Assembly: GCA_963734015.1 (NCBI GenBank)
Contig: CAVTFG010000016.1
Span: 1 to 64,000, forward strand
DNA: 64,000 nt
Source: JALZKA01 sp963734015
Lineage (GTDB): Bacteria; Actinomycetota; Thermoleophilia; Solirubrobacterales; 70-9
Direction of reading: 5' to 3'
This document shows positions 1-8,320 of the stretch, one piece after another (the stretch's first letter is position 1; the number at the start of each line of letters is the position of its first letter). The notes under the pieces are model-generated. The model did not search any database. It was not told the DNA's origin and saw nothing but the letters and a program-made list of their open reading frames with translations. The position numbers and the translations under genes are program-made.

Positions 1-45
1 TCTCGATCGGCATCGGTCCGCCGGAGGACATAGAGTCCCAGCGGC

Positions 46-783
46 ATGGGTGATTCGCTGGCTGCCGGCCCTCCCCAACCTCCCGGGAAAGAGTTGACCG
101 TCAGCGGGGTGATCGAGAACGCCCTCGACCTCTACCGCGCGCATGCCGTGACACTGATCCTCGCGGGCGCCGCGGTGTTCATCGTTGCGGCCGTGGTCCA
201 GGCGATCCTTCACGACGCCGACAGCGCGATCCTGGGCCTGCTCGGTTCGATCGTCACCCTCGTCGCGGCGGCGCTGTTCGCCGGCTTCGTTGTCACTCTG
301 GTCGCCGACGTCCGTGACGGCAAGCGTGACTTCACGGCCGGGGAGCTGCTCTCCAATGCATCCCACGCGATCCTCCCGCTGATCGGGTTCGCGATCCTGT
401 TTGCGCTCGGAGTGGGGATCGGATTCATCCTGCTGATCGTGCCCGGCCTCTTCCTCCTCACGATCTGGTCGGTGGGCGCGCCAGCGATCGTCGTCGAGCG
501 TGTCGGGGTGTTCCGCGCGTTCGGCCGCAGCCACGAGTTGGTCCGCGGCCACGGATGGACGGTCTTCGGCGCGATCGTCACGGTCTGGCTGATCCTCCTC
601 GTCATCGGATTCGTGGCGGCGGCGATCGGCATCGCGATCCAGGGCGTCGTGCTCTCGCTCGTGCTGGCGGCGATCGTCAACATCCTCACGGCGCCGGTCG
701 CGGCTCTGGTCTCGAGCGTGCTCTTCTTCGAGCTCGGAGGGGGCGGCCAGCAGGCCGCTCCGCCCGCGGCGACGCCCGCCTGA
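46..783 (+). CDS. Multi-pass membrane protein of unknown function
   Basis: The 245-residue product has about five hydrophobic segments (roughly residues 34-55, 63-88, 108-140, 171-198 and 202-230). The segment around LLIVPGLFLL, followed by a basic stretch with FRAFGRSHELVRGHGW, resembles the membrane domain found in glycerophosphodiesterase-associated and YciC-like proteins. No catalytic residues are visible. A short Gly/Gln/Pro/Ala tail closes the protein. A TAGAGT box at 31-36 lies 9 nt before the ATG with no Shine-Dalgarno between, so a leaderless mRNA is likely. Function is not assigned; the membrane location is secure. Confidence 0.75.
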   Translation: MGDSLAAGPPQPPGKELTVSGVIENALDLYRAHAVTLILAGAAVFIVAAVVQAILHDADSAILGLLGSIVTLVAAALFAGFVVTLVADVRDGKRDFTAGELLSNASHAILPLIGFAILFALGVGIGFILLIVPGLFLLTIWSVGAPAIVVERVGVFRAFGRSHELVRGHGWTVFGAIVTVWLILLVIGFVAAAIGIAIQGVVLSLVLAAIVNILTAPVAALVSSVLFFELGGGGQQAAPPAATPA

Positions 784-824
784 CGTCGTGAGACAGGAGC
801 TGTCGGCGGCTGCCGCCGCCGCTC

Positions 825-1163
825 TCAGGCGAGCTCGGCCGCCCGGCTCCGCTCGAGCGCGGCTCGGTGCGCGAAGACGCCAACGAGCAAACCGACGCTG
901 GCCACCCTCGCGTCCGCCCGGCTGCCGGTGCAGCCCTCGAGCCGGGTGCCGAATTCGGTCAGGGCCTCGTCGCTGACGCCGAGCTCGCCGGCGTGTAGGA
1001 GGAAAACGGAAGCCACGTCCCCGTCCGCCTGGTGCTCCTCCAGGAACGCGATCACTCGATTGAAACCTTCGGCCAGGTCCTCCGGCTGAATCTCCACCAG
1101 TTCCTCCTTGACTGATGAAATCACTGCACCCCCATTGGTCGCTGTCGAATCTTCAGTCGGCAT
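825..1163 (-). CDS. Hypothetical protein, 112 aa
   Basis: This small, mildly acidic, mostly helical protein has no membrane segment and no motif I recognise. It reads in the same direction as the YCII gene that ends 23 nt upstream, and may be the last gene of a cupin-YCII-hypothetical transcript. The start is uncertain: an in-frame GTG about 14 codons further in would also work. The codon pattern is GC3-rich like the neighbours, which is the main argument that it is real. Confidence 0.5.
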   Translation of the reverse strand: MPTEDSTATNGGAVISSVKEELVEIQPEDLAEGFNRVIAFLEEHQADGDVASVFLLHAGELGVSDEALTEFGTRLEGCTGSRADARVASVGLLVGVFAHRAALERSRAAELA

Positions 1164-1186
1164 CCTCGCCGATCAGGGGGTTCGAA

Positions 1187-1492
1187 TCAAGTCCTCCCCG
1201 GAGCCCGCAGCCACGTCTGCCAGGGGCGGACGCTCACGGTGGTCAGCATGTCCTCGGGCCAAGGGTCGTCGGCCAGGCGCGTGTGGATCGACGGTTCGTC
1301 CTCCGCGTCGATCACGAGCATCACGTTCTCACCGTCGCCATCGCCGATCGGTCCACCCAGGACCACGAATCCCTCGCCGGCGAGGCCGTCCATGAACTCC
1401 GCGTGCTCGTCCCATGCGGCCTGCTCGCGACGGCCGCGCGAGTGGTCCCAGGCCGGGCCCTTCGCGCGCTCCACCAGGAAGTAGTCGGCCAT
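1187..1492 (-). CDS. YCII-family protein
   Basis: The 101-residue product begins MADYFLVERAKGPAWD and carries the features of YCII/DUF1330-like ferredoxin-fold proteins: an early HAEFMDGLAGEGFVVLGGP stretch, a DGDGENVMLVIDA strand, and a late DDPWPEDMLTTVSVRPW segment. YCII proteins are small dimeric alpha-beta barrel enzymes or accessory proteins, mostly of unknown substrate. The ATG overlaps the stop of the upstream cupin gene by one base (TGATG), so the two are translationally coupled and probably act together. Confidence 0.8.
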   Translation of the reverse strand: MADYFLVERAKGPAWDHSRGRREQAAWDEHAEFMDGLAGEGFVVLGGPIGDGDGENVMLVIDAEDEPSIHTRLADDPWPEDMLTTVSVRPWQTWLRAPGRT

Positions 1493-1959
1493 CAGCCCTC
1501 GCCGTCGAAGTAGTCGACGGCACTCGAGCGCCTGACCATCACGTCGTCGTCCTTGTTGCCGGTCCACACGGCGATCTTGTCGGAGTCCGGATAGACGGTC
1601 GCGGCCGGATGCATGACCGTCGAGAACATCAGCACCCGCGCCGGCTCGTCGCTGTCGTTGCGGATCTGATGCGCTCCCGCGGGGCCGGTCGGGAACAGGA
1701 CGGCGTCCCACGGCTCGAGCTCGTCCGTGCCCTCGGGGTGGCGGACCGACGGATGCCCGGAGAGCACCACGAGCCATTCCTCCTCCGCGTACTCGTAGTG
1801 GTAGGGGCAGACCGCCTTGCCGGGAGGCAGCTCGTAGACGCTCGCGCCCATCTGCTTCGCCTCGAGCAGGGGCCCGAAACGGAACATTCCCGCACGGAAC
1901 GCCGGCGGCTCGTCGGGATCGTGCTCGAACTCGGGCTCTGCGATGTTGACCTTGCGCAT
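1492..1959 (-). CDS. Cupin-domain protein
   Basis: This 155-residue single-cupin protein has a first cupin motif around CPYHYEYAEEEWLVVLSG (H54, E56 and E60 as likely metal ligands) and a second motif with H97 in GAHQIRN, which suggests a metal-binding dioxygenase or sensor. The substrate is unknown. A GATACT box at 1966-1971 (read on this strand) sits 6 nt before the ATG, implying a leaderless transcript. It is divergent from the flavoprotein gene starting at 2032, which has its own GATACT box, and coupled to the downstream YCII gene. Confidence 0.8.
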   Translation of the reverse strand: MRKVNIAEPEFEHDPDEPPAFRAGMFRFGPLLEAKQMGASVYELPPGKAVCPYHYEYAEEEWLVVLSGHPSVRHPEGTDELEPWDAVLFPTGPAGAHQIRNDSDEPARVLMFSTVMHPAATVYPDSDKIAVWTGNKDDDVMVRRSSAVDYFDGEG

Positions 1960-2031
1960 GCCGGGAGTATCCACCGTCGGGTCGATGCGAGACTCGTGCC
2001 CCGAGCACGGGTCTGGGAGATACTGACCGGC

Positions 2032-3783
2032 ATGGCTCGCTCGACGCCAAGCTCGGAGCCCGTGACCCGACGCTTGCCGGTCATCGTCGCCGTCGACGCC
2101 GACAACGACGCGCTGCGGAGGGTGGACGATGAGCTCGGTCGCCGCTACGGCGACGACTACCGCATCGTCTGCGCCCGCTCGGCCGAGGCGGCGATCGAGG
2201 AGCTCGAACAGCTTGCGAACGCCGGCAGCGAGGTGGCGGTCGTCCTCGCCGGCCACTGGCTTGGAGGCGCGACAGGCTCGGATCTGCTCGCGCGCACCAG
2301 GGCGCTCCACCCGCGAGCGAAACGCGCCCTCCTGATCGATTGGGGTGCGTGGGGACATCGCCCCACCGCCGACGCGATCCTCGAGGCGATGGCCCTGGGC
2401 CGGATCGACTATTACGTGCTGAAGCCGACACGCGCGCGCGACGAGCACTTCCACCGGACGATCACCGAGTTCCTGCACGAATGGGCGCGCGACGACTCGT
2501 CGGTGGGACACGAGCTGGTCGTGATCTCCGACCCCGACTCCACCCGCGGCCACGAGCTCCGTGATTTTCTCCGGCGCAGCGGAATCCCGCACGGATTCCG
2601 CAGCAATGAATCGCGGGCTACCCAGGACTTCCTGAGCGAGCTCGGCGCCGACGGCCGCAACCCAGTCGTCCGGATGCACGACGACACGATCCTGGTCGAT
2701 CCGACGAACGAGGAGATCGTGGCCGCGTACGGGGTCGAGACCGAGCCCGACGAGGGCGGCGACTACGACCTGGTCATCGTCGGGGGCGGGCCCGCCGGCC
2801 TCTCGGCAGCCGTCTACGCCTCTTCCGAGGGCCTGCGCACGCTGGTCCTGGAGCGGCACTCGGTTGGCGGCCAGGCCGGTTCGAGCTCGCTGATCCGCAA
2901 CTACCTGGGGTTCGCCCGGGGCGTGAGCGGAGGCGAGCTGTCTCAGCGGGCGTACCAGCAGGCATGGATCTTCGGGGCCCATTTCGCCATTACGCGCGAG
3001 GCGCGAACGCTCGAGCTGGGCGCCGGCAGGCATGTCCTCACCTGCGATGCCGGCTTCAGGGGCGACACCCGCGCCGTCATCCTCGCGACCGGCGCCGCCT
3101 ACCGCCGGCTGGGCATCTCGGCGCTCGACGAGCTGGTCGGTGCCGGAGTCTTCTACGGCGCTTCAACCGTTGACGCGCACGGCCTCGGCCGGGAATGCGT
3201 CTACGTCGTCGGCGGCGGCAACTCCGCCGCCCAGGCCGCGCTTCATCTGTCCCGCTCGGCCCCGAGCGTCAGATTGCTCATCCGGGGCACGTCGCCCGCG
3301 GAGGGCATGTCGCAATACCTCGTGGACGCCATCGCCGCCACGCCCGGCGTCGAGGTGAACGTCCAGACCGAGGTGGTGGCGGGCGGCGGCGACGGCCGCC
3401 TCGAATGGCTCGAGCTGCGCGACGGCGTGAGCGGCGCGACCACCCGGGTCCCCGCGGCTGCGCTCTTCGTCCTGATCGGCGCCCATCCGCTCACCGATTG
3501 GCTCCCGGACTCGATTGCGCGGGACCCGGCCGGATACCTGCTCACCGGCTCGGACGTGCTCGCGGACGTCGCTGGAAGCCCCGCCTGGCCGCTGGAGCGC
3601 GCCCCGATGGCATTCGAGACGAGCGCGCCGGGAGTCTTCGCGGTGGGGGACGTCCGGCACGGATCGGAGAAGCGCGTCGCCTCAGCCGTGGGCGAGGGCT
3701 CGGTCGTGGTCAGCCAGGTCCACGAATGGCTGGCGCAGGAGGCGGGCTCCTCGCGGACGCCGCAGCCCTCGTCCCCCACGTAG
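2032..3783 (+). CDS. Receiver-like / thioredoxin-reductase-like flavoprotein fusion
   Basis: The 583-residue protein has three parts. Residues 15-150 resemble a response-regulator receiver, but the phosphoacceptor aspartate position is Gly74 (VVLAGHW), although Lys131 in LKP is kept. Residues 160-235 look like a glutaredoxin-type fold without cysteines. Residues 245-570 are a thioredoxin-reductase-like FAD/NAD(P)H module with GGGPAG at 251-256, GGGNSA at 394-399 and a C-terminal VFAVGD. The redox CxxC expected near residue 378 is replaced by YGASTVDA. The protein therefore probably oxidises NAD(P)H and passes electrons elsewhere, rather than reducing thioredoxin. A GATACT box at 2019-2024 is 7 nt before the ATG. 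A related family with N-terminal sensor domains and no CxxC is widespread; the physiological acceptor is unknown. Confidence 0.85.
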   Translation: MARSTPSSEPVTRRLPVIVAVDADNDALRRVDDELGRRYGDDYRIVCARSAEAAIEELEQLANAGSEVAVVLAGHWLGGATGSDLLARTRALHPRAKRALLIDWGAWGHRPTADAILEAMALGRIDYYVLKPTRARDEHFHRTITEFLHEWARDDSSVGHELVVISDPDSTRGHELRDFLRRSGIPHGFRSNESRATQDFLSELGADGRNPVVRMHDDTILVDPTNEEIVAAYGVETEPDEGGDYDLVIVGGGPAGLSAAVYASSEGLRTLVLERHSVGGQAGSSSLIRNYLGFARGVSGGELSQRAYQQAWIFGAHFAITREARTLELGAGRHVLTCDAGFRGDTRAVILATGAAYRRLGISALDELVGAGVFYGASTVDAHGLGRECVYVVGGGNSAAQAALHLSRSAPSVRLLIRGTSPAEGMSQYLVDAIAATPGVEVNVQTEVVAGGGDGRLEWLELRDGVSGATTRVPAAALFVLIGAHPLTDWLPDSIARDPAGYLLTGSDVLADVAGSPAWPLERAPMAFETSAPGVFAVGDVRHGSEKRVASAVGEGSVVVSQVHEWLAQEAGSSRTPQPSSPT

Positions 3784-3811
3784 TCGTTCCGCGCGAGCGT
3801 TCGCGGTTCGG

Positions 3812-4672
3812 CTACTCGTCGCCGTTCACATGGCGCATGCTCACCGCGACGTCGAGCTCCTCCGCGGCCGGGCCCCGATACACGCCCCGGATCGGCGGGA
3901 CGTCCTGGTAGTTGCGTCCGTGGCCGATCTTCACGTGCGTCTCGCCGGCGAACCCTCGGTTGGTGGGGTCGAACCCGACCCAGCGGGGCTCGCCCGACTC
4001 GGGCGGCAGGAGCGCCTCCACCCAGGCGTGGGTCTGGAGCTCGACCGAGTCGCGACCGCCGTCGGGCGGCGCCGCGAACAGGTAGCCCGAGACGTAGCGG
4101 GCGCCGATCCCGTTCCGCCGCAGGAGGATGAGCCCGAGGTGGACGAAGTCCTGGCAGACGCCGCCGCCGACCTGCACGAGATCGGCGACGGTGGAGCCGA
4201 CGAAGGTCGTGTCGGGGTCGTAGGTGAACCGGTCCGGGATCACCTCGCTGAGCTTGAGCGCGGTCTCGAGCGGCGACCCGGCTGCCACCGACTCGAGCAG
4301 CTCCGAGAGCGTGTCCTCCGGCGCGACCTGGTCGGGATCCGCGAGGAGGAACTCGCCGGCCTGTTGGCGGTAGCGCTGCTCGCCGAGGGCCTCCCACGGC
4401 CCCGTCGGGGGATCCGGCGGATCCTCGGTCAGGACGGAGGCGTGCGCGACCATCGCCAGACGGTCGTGGGCGTCGCCGATCTCGAACTCGATGACGTCGG
4501 TGCCGAAGTAGTCGCGGCGCTTCTGCACGCGCGCGTCCGGGTCGACCTCGAAGTCGAACGACTCCACGCTCTGGTACGGCGTCACCGCGGGCTGCACCCG
4601 CAGGGTGTTGAGGCTGTCGGTCACCGGCTCGGGATACCGGTACTCGGCCGTGTAGCGGATGTCGAACCTCAA
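3812..4672 (-). CDS. Transglutaminase-like cysteine protease family protein
   Basis: This 286-residue protein has the bacterial transglutaminase-like fold: an N-terminal beta domain (RFDIRYTAEYRYPEPV) and a catalytic core with Cys173 (GGGVCQDFVH), His215 (THAWVE) and Asp235 (WVGFDPTN), so the triad is complete. The start is taken as TTG, whose last two bases overlap the stop of the alpha-E gene; no better ATG or GTG exists. It is the third gene of the ATP-grasp / alpha-E / transglutaminase cluster, a set proposed to make and process small peptide or amide-linked products. It ends 28 nt from the convergent flavoprotein gene. Confidence 0.85.
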   Translation of the reverse strand: MRFDIRYTAEYRYPEPVTDSLNTLRVQPAVTPYQSVESFDFEVDPDARVQKRRDYFGTDVIEFEIGDAHDRLAMVAHASVLTEDPPDPPTGPWEALGEQRYRQQAGEFLLADPDQVAPEDTLSELLESVAAGSPLETALKLSEVIPDRFTYDPDTTFVGSTVADLVQVGGGVCQDFVHLGLILLRRNGIGARYVSGYLFAAPPDGGRDSVELQTHAWVEALLPPESGEPRWVGFDPTNRGFAGETHVKIGHGRNYQDVPPIRGVYRGPAAEELDVAVSMRHVNGDE

Positions 4673-5640
4673 GCGGAGACCACCTGGCGCTGCGGCGCCT
4701 CGCCGGTGAAGTAGCGGCGCTCGATCTCGGCGTCCACCGTGGCGAGCTCCTGCTGGATGTGCTCGAGCAGCGAGCGCATCGGCCGCCCGCCCGAGTTGCC
4801 CGAGCCGTCGCCGAGCCCGCGGTGGAACTCCAGCTCCGCGCGGAGCCGGGCGAGCCGCAGCACCGGCGGCGCCCCGCGCCCGCCCGCGCCCACCTCGTCC
4901 AGCGCCTCCTGGAGCGCGTCGACCGAGGCGGCGACCGAGTGGGGGTAATCGGTCTCGAACGTGAGGAACTCGGTGACCGGCTCGGGGCCGACCGGTGCGG
5001 GAACGGAGCGCCGGAACGCCTCCAGGCCACCGACCGCCTGGAGCAGGGCGAGCGCGCCGTCGCTGCCGCTTGCCGGATCGTTCCCCGGCTTCGCGCCCGA
5101 AAGCGCGACGCGGAGCATCCGCACGATCATCTCCGCGGACTCGGAATGGCGGCCGGCCGTGAGGAAGAAATAGGAGGCATCGCGGAGCATCGTCTCGTCG
5201 GCCAGGCCCCACCAGAGCGCGCACCGCTCCCGCACGAACGAGTAGACCGAATAGGGGCCGGTTCGCAGCGCGGCTCCGAGGTCGCTCTGGTTCAGCTCCA
5301 GGAACAGCGTGTTGAGCGCCTCCCACATCTCGGTCGAGACGACGTCGCGGACCGTCCGCGCCCCCTCGCGCGCCCGGTCGATGCACGCCGTCACGGACGC
5401 GGGGCTCTCGGGGTCGAGCGTCAACGCCCGCACCGCGTCGCTCGCCGGGATCGGGCCGGTGTGCTCCGCCTCCGCGCCCATCACCGCCATCACGGCCTCC
5501 CAACTGAGCGGCTGGCGCGAGGCGCCGCTCTGCGCCTGGAGGCTGGCCTGGAAAACGCCGTCGAGCATCCGCGCGGTGAACTCCGCGCGCGCCACGTAGC
5601 GCCCGATCCAGAACACCTGGTAGGCGATTCGGGCGAGCAT
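4669..5640 (-). CDS. Alpha-E domain protein (DUF403)
   Basis: The 323-residue, almost all-helical protein begins MLARIAYQVFWIGRYVARAE, the signature start of the alpha-E family. Further conserved-looking segments are SDLGAALRTGPYSVYSFVRERCALWWG and the C-terminal HIQQELATVDAEIERRYF. Alpha-E proteins nearly always sit next to a circularly permuted ATP-grasp enzyme and a transglutaminase-like protein, as here; their own biochemical role is not established. Its ATG overlaps the ATP-grasp stop by one base, and its stop overlaps the transglutaminase start, so the three genes form one tightly coupled operon. Confidence 0.9.
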   Translation of the reverse strand: MLARIAYQVFWIGRYVARAEFTARMLDGVFQASLQAQSGASRQPLSWEAVMAVMGAEAEHTGPIPASDAVRALTLDPESPASVTACIDRAREGARTVRDVVSTEMWEALNTLFLELNQSDLGAALRTGPYSVYSFVRERCALWWGLADETMLRDASYFFLTAGRHSESAEMIVRMLRVALSGAKPGNDPASGSDGALALLQAVGGLEAFRRSVPAPVGPEPVTEFLTFETDYPHSVAASVDALQEALDEVGAGGRGAPPVLRLARLRAELEFHRGLGDGSGNSGGRPMRSLLEHIQQELATVDAEIERRYFTGEAPQRQVVSA

Positions 5641-7271
5641 CAGCCGCCGCCTCCGGCCTGCTGCTGCTGCTGCTGCTGTTGTTGGCTGGTCCAGGCACCC
5701 GTGCCCAGCGCGGGCATCACCGGAAGCTCGGTGCGCGCGGGCAGCGTCTGCATCGTCTTCGTGATCGCCCCGGGCTCTGGCCGCAGGACCCACGTGTCCT
5801 TCGAGCCGCCGCCGCGCGAGGAGTTCACGATCATCGAGCCCTCCTCGAGCGCGACGCGCGTGAGGCCGCCCGGGATCACCCGGACCTCGGTGCCGTAGAC
5901 GGCGAACGGCCGAAGGTCGACATGGCGAGGGACCAGCGACCCGTCCGGGGCCACGGTGGGGGCGGTGGAGAGGTGCACCACCTCCTGGGCGATCCAGCGC
6001 GCCGGGTCGCGCAGCGTCAGCTCGCGCTGGCGCTGGACCTCCTCGTCCGTTGCCGACGGGCCAACGAAGACCCCCTTGCCGCCGGACTCGTTGGTCGGCT
6101 TGAAGACCAGGTCGTCGATGCGCTCGAGCGCGTGCTCGAGCTGCTCGGGATCGCGGAGCAGATACGTCTCCACGTTGGCGAGCAGCGGCTCCTCCTCCAG
6201 GTAGTAGCGGATCATCTCGGGGACGAAGCGGTAGACCGCCTTGTCGTCCGCGACGCCCGTGCCGATCGCGTTGGCAAGGGCGACCGATCCCGCCCGGATC
6301 GCACGCGTCAGCCCGGGCACGCCGAGGAGCGAATCGGACCGGAACTCGAGAGGATCGATGAAGTCGTCGTCGAGCCGGCGGTAGATCGCGTCGATGCGGG
6401 TGAGCCCGCTCGTGGTGCGCATGTAGCAAACCTCGTCGCGCACAACGAGGTCACCCGCCTCGACCAGCTCGACCCCCATCTGCCGCGCCAGGAACGAGTG
6501 CTCGAAGTACGCGCTGTTCGCCGGCCCCGGCGTCCAGACGACAACCGTCGCCTCGTCGCCGAGCGCGGGCGCTGTCTCGAGCAGGGCCTCCCGCAGGAGG
6601 GCCGGATAACGGTCGACCGGCTCCACCCGGTAACTCGCGAACAGCTCCGGGGCCAATCGGGTCATCGCGAGACGGTTCTCGAGCACGTACGAGATTCCCG
6701 ACGGGGTTCGGACGTTGTCCTCGAGGACCCTCCAGGCTCCGTCGCCGTCCCGGACGAGATCGCAGCCGGCCACCGTGCACCAGATCCCGCCGGGCGGGCG
6801 GACTCCGTGCATCGCACGGCGGAAGGCCGGGCAGCCGAGCACGAGGTCCCACGGGACGATGCCCTCCCGCAGGATCTCCTGGCGCCCGTAGACGTCGCCG
6901 ATGAAGGAGTTCAGCGCCTTGATCCGCTGGCGCAGCCCGGCCTCGATCAGCTCCCATTCGGCCGCGGGGACGATGCGGGGGACGAGGTCGAGCGGGAACG
7001 GGCGGTCTCGGGCGCGGCCGTCGGGGCTGGTGATCTCGAAGGTGATGCCGCGCTGGGTGAACGCGCGGTCGCGCCGGCGCCCGAGCTCGAGCAGGGACAC
7101 ACGCCCCATCCGGTCGAGGTTCGAGATCAGCTCGCGTGCGTGGTCACGCGGCGCGTGACCCGCCGAGAAGAGCTCGTCGGCGAAGCCCGGAGGCACCTCG
7201 TAGGAGCCGGACACCGCCGCGACCGATCCCGGAGGGGTCGAGAGCTCTGAGCCTGGGTGCGCTGCCTCCAT
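5640..7271 (-). CDS. Circularly permuted ATP-grasp protein
   Basis: The 543-residue protein matches the circularly permuted type-2 ATP-grasp family (DUF404/DUF407). Recognisable features are the N-terminal RRDRAFTQRGITFE stretch, RIVPAAEWELIEAGLRQR, GIWCTVAGCDLVRDG, and the nucleotide-binding VFKPTNESGGKGVFVGPSA. The fold ligates a carboxylate to an amine with ATP; the product here is unknown. Family members are usually near 480 residues, and the extra length is at both ends. The C-terminus carries nine consecutive glutamines then AGGGG. A TAGCGT box lies 9 nt before the ATG, and GAGAGAGG just before it could act as a ribosome-binding site. This is the first gene of the three-gene cluster. 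Confidence 0.9.
   Translation of the reverse strand: MEAAHPGSELSTPPGSVAAVSGSYEVPPGFADELFSAGHAPRDHARELISNLDRMGRVSLLELGRRRDRAFTQRGITFEITSPDGRARDRPFPLDLVPRIVPAAEWELIEAGLRQRIKALNSFIGDVYGRQEILREGIVPWDLVLGCPAFRRAMHGVRPPGGIWCTVAGCDLVRDGDGAWRVLEDNVRTPSGISYVLENRLAMTRLAPELFASYRVEPVDRYPALLREALLETAPALGDEATVVVWTPGPANSAYFEHSFLARQMGVELVEAGDLVVRDEVCYMRTTSGLTRIDAIYRRLDDDFIDPLEFRSDSLLGVPGLTRAIRAGSVALANAIGTGVADDKAVYRFVPEMIRYYLEEEPLLANVETYLLRDPEQLEHALERIDDLVFKPTNESGGKGVFVGPSATDEEVQRQRELTLRDPARWIAQEVVHLSTAPTVAPDGSLVPRHVDLRPFAVYGTEVRVIPGGLTRVALEEGSMIVNSSRGGGSKDTWVLRPEPGAITKTMQTLPARTELPVMPALGTGAWTSQQQQQQQQQAGGGG
5658..5684 (-). repeat. CAG/CAA trinucleotide run encoding nine glutamines
   Basis: Read on the minus strand this is two CAA and seven CAG codons near the 3' end of the ATP-grasp gene. 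A homogeneous trinucleotide run like this is rare in GC-rich bacterial genes and is prone to length change by slippage. Confidence 0.95.
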
Positions 7272-7350
7272 CCTCTCTCCACGCTAGGGGACGCCTTCCG
7301 GCTCCCTCAATCTACCCCGGGATAAGACCCGGGGAGGGACTGTCCGGCGC

Positions 7351-7701
7351 TCAGCGCCCGCGCCGCATATCGCGGCGCCGGCGGCCCGGCTTCGAGCGCC
7401 CCCGCTGCTGCAGGCGGCCAGGGGTCGACTCCAGCGCGCTCACCTTGCGCAGCTGACGCAGCTCCAGCATCGGCCCGCCCTCGGCGCAGTCGCGGTGCCA
7501 GTGCTGGTGCTCGGTGCCGCCGCCGCGGCGCACGCGCTGGACGATCACGTGGTCCGCGCCGATCTCGATCGCGCCCCCGCAGCCGGGGCAGCGGTAGAGC
7601 TTCTGCGAGATGCCGCGGATCAGCCACGCCTCGTCGCCCTCCGCGGTGAGCCCGCGCAGGCTGGTCCTCGAGTCGGGCAGTCCTTCGAACTCTCCGTACA
7701 T
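7351..7701 (-). CDS. Small zinc-ribbon-like actinobacterial protein
   Basis: The 116-residue protein has a central CPGCGG (C38, C41) followed by HQHWHRDC (H67, H69, C72), a plausible single zinc site. A very basic Arg-rich tail follows (about residues 93-116), which suggests nucleic-acid or ribosome contact. Similar short proteins with a YRCPGC...HWH..C pattern are common in Actinobacteria, often labelled ATP/GTP-binding without evidence. It is divergent from the GNAT gene with only 26 nt between the two start codons, so both promoters must overlap. Confidence 0.7.
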   Translation of the reverse strand: MYGEFEGLPDSRTSLRGLTAEGDEAWLIRGISQKLYRCPGCGGAIEIGADHVIVQRVRRGGGTEHQHWHRDCAEGGPMLELRQLRKVSALESTPGRLQQRGRSKPGRRRRDMRRGR

Positions 7702-7727
7702 CCCACCGGGCGTGATAGCACTCGGGC

Positions 7728-8234
7728 GTGGCCGGCGGCTGGGAGATCAGGGAAGGGATACGCGACGACCTGCCGCGAATGGAACGGCTCTGGCGGTTCC
7801 TGTACGCCCACCACAGCGAGGTCACGACGGCCGCGATCCCGTTCGTGACGGCCGACGAGCGCTGGCCGGAGCGGCTCCGCGAATTCCGCCAATCGATGGA
7901 CGACGGGGCAGGCGTCTTCCTGATCGCGGAGGGCGGGGGCGAGGATCTCGGATTCGCCTTCTCGACGATGCGGCCCGCAAGCCCGATCTTCTCGGGCGGC
8001 GCGATCGGCGAGCTCGAGGTCCTCGTGGTGCTACCCGAGCGCCGGGGCCAGGGGATCGGCGAGGCACTGGTGCGGCGATCGCAGGTCGCGCTTCGGGAGA
8101 TGGGTGCGACCACGCTGAAGGTCGTGGTGCTGGCCGGGAACGACGCCGCGCTCCGCCTCTATCGGCGGCTTGGAGTCGAGCCCGCCCTGATCGAGCTGCT
8201 CGCGCCGCTCAAGGCACCCGGCGAATCGGCCTAA
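7728..8234 (+). CDS. GNAT-family N-acetyltransferase
   Basis: The 168-residue protein has a typical GNAT layout: beta strands around EDLGFAFST and IGELEVLVVLP, then the acetyl-CoA pyrophosphate loop RRGQGIGEALV (Q/RxxGxG/A motif), then the late NDAALRLYRRLG helix. It would transfer an acetyl group from acetyl-CoA to an amine; the substrate cannot be told. The GTG start at 7728 is chosen because it directly follows the short divergent promoter region. Confidence 0.85.
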   Translation: MAGGWEIREGIRDDLPRMERLWRFLYAHHSEVTTAAIPFVTADERWPERLREFRQSMDDGAGVFLIAEGGGEDLGFAFSTMRPASPIFSGGAIGELEVLVVLPERRGQGIGEALVRRSQVALREMGATTLKVVVLAGNDAALRLYRRLGVEPALIELLAPLKAPGESA

Positions 8235-8320
8235 CCGCGCGATTGCTTTCCGCGCGTGGAAGAGCACCCGATCGCCACCCGCGCCGGGTGGACGGTCGCC
8301 GTCGCCGCGCTCGCCGGCGC

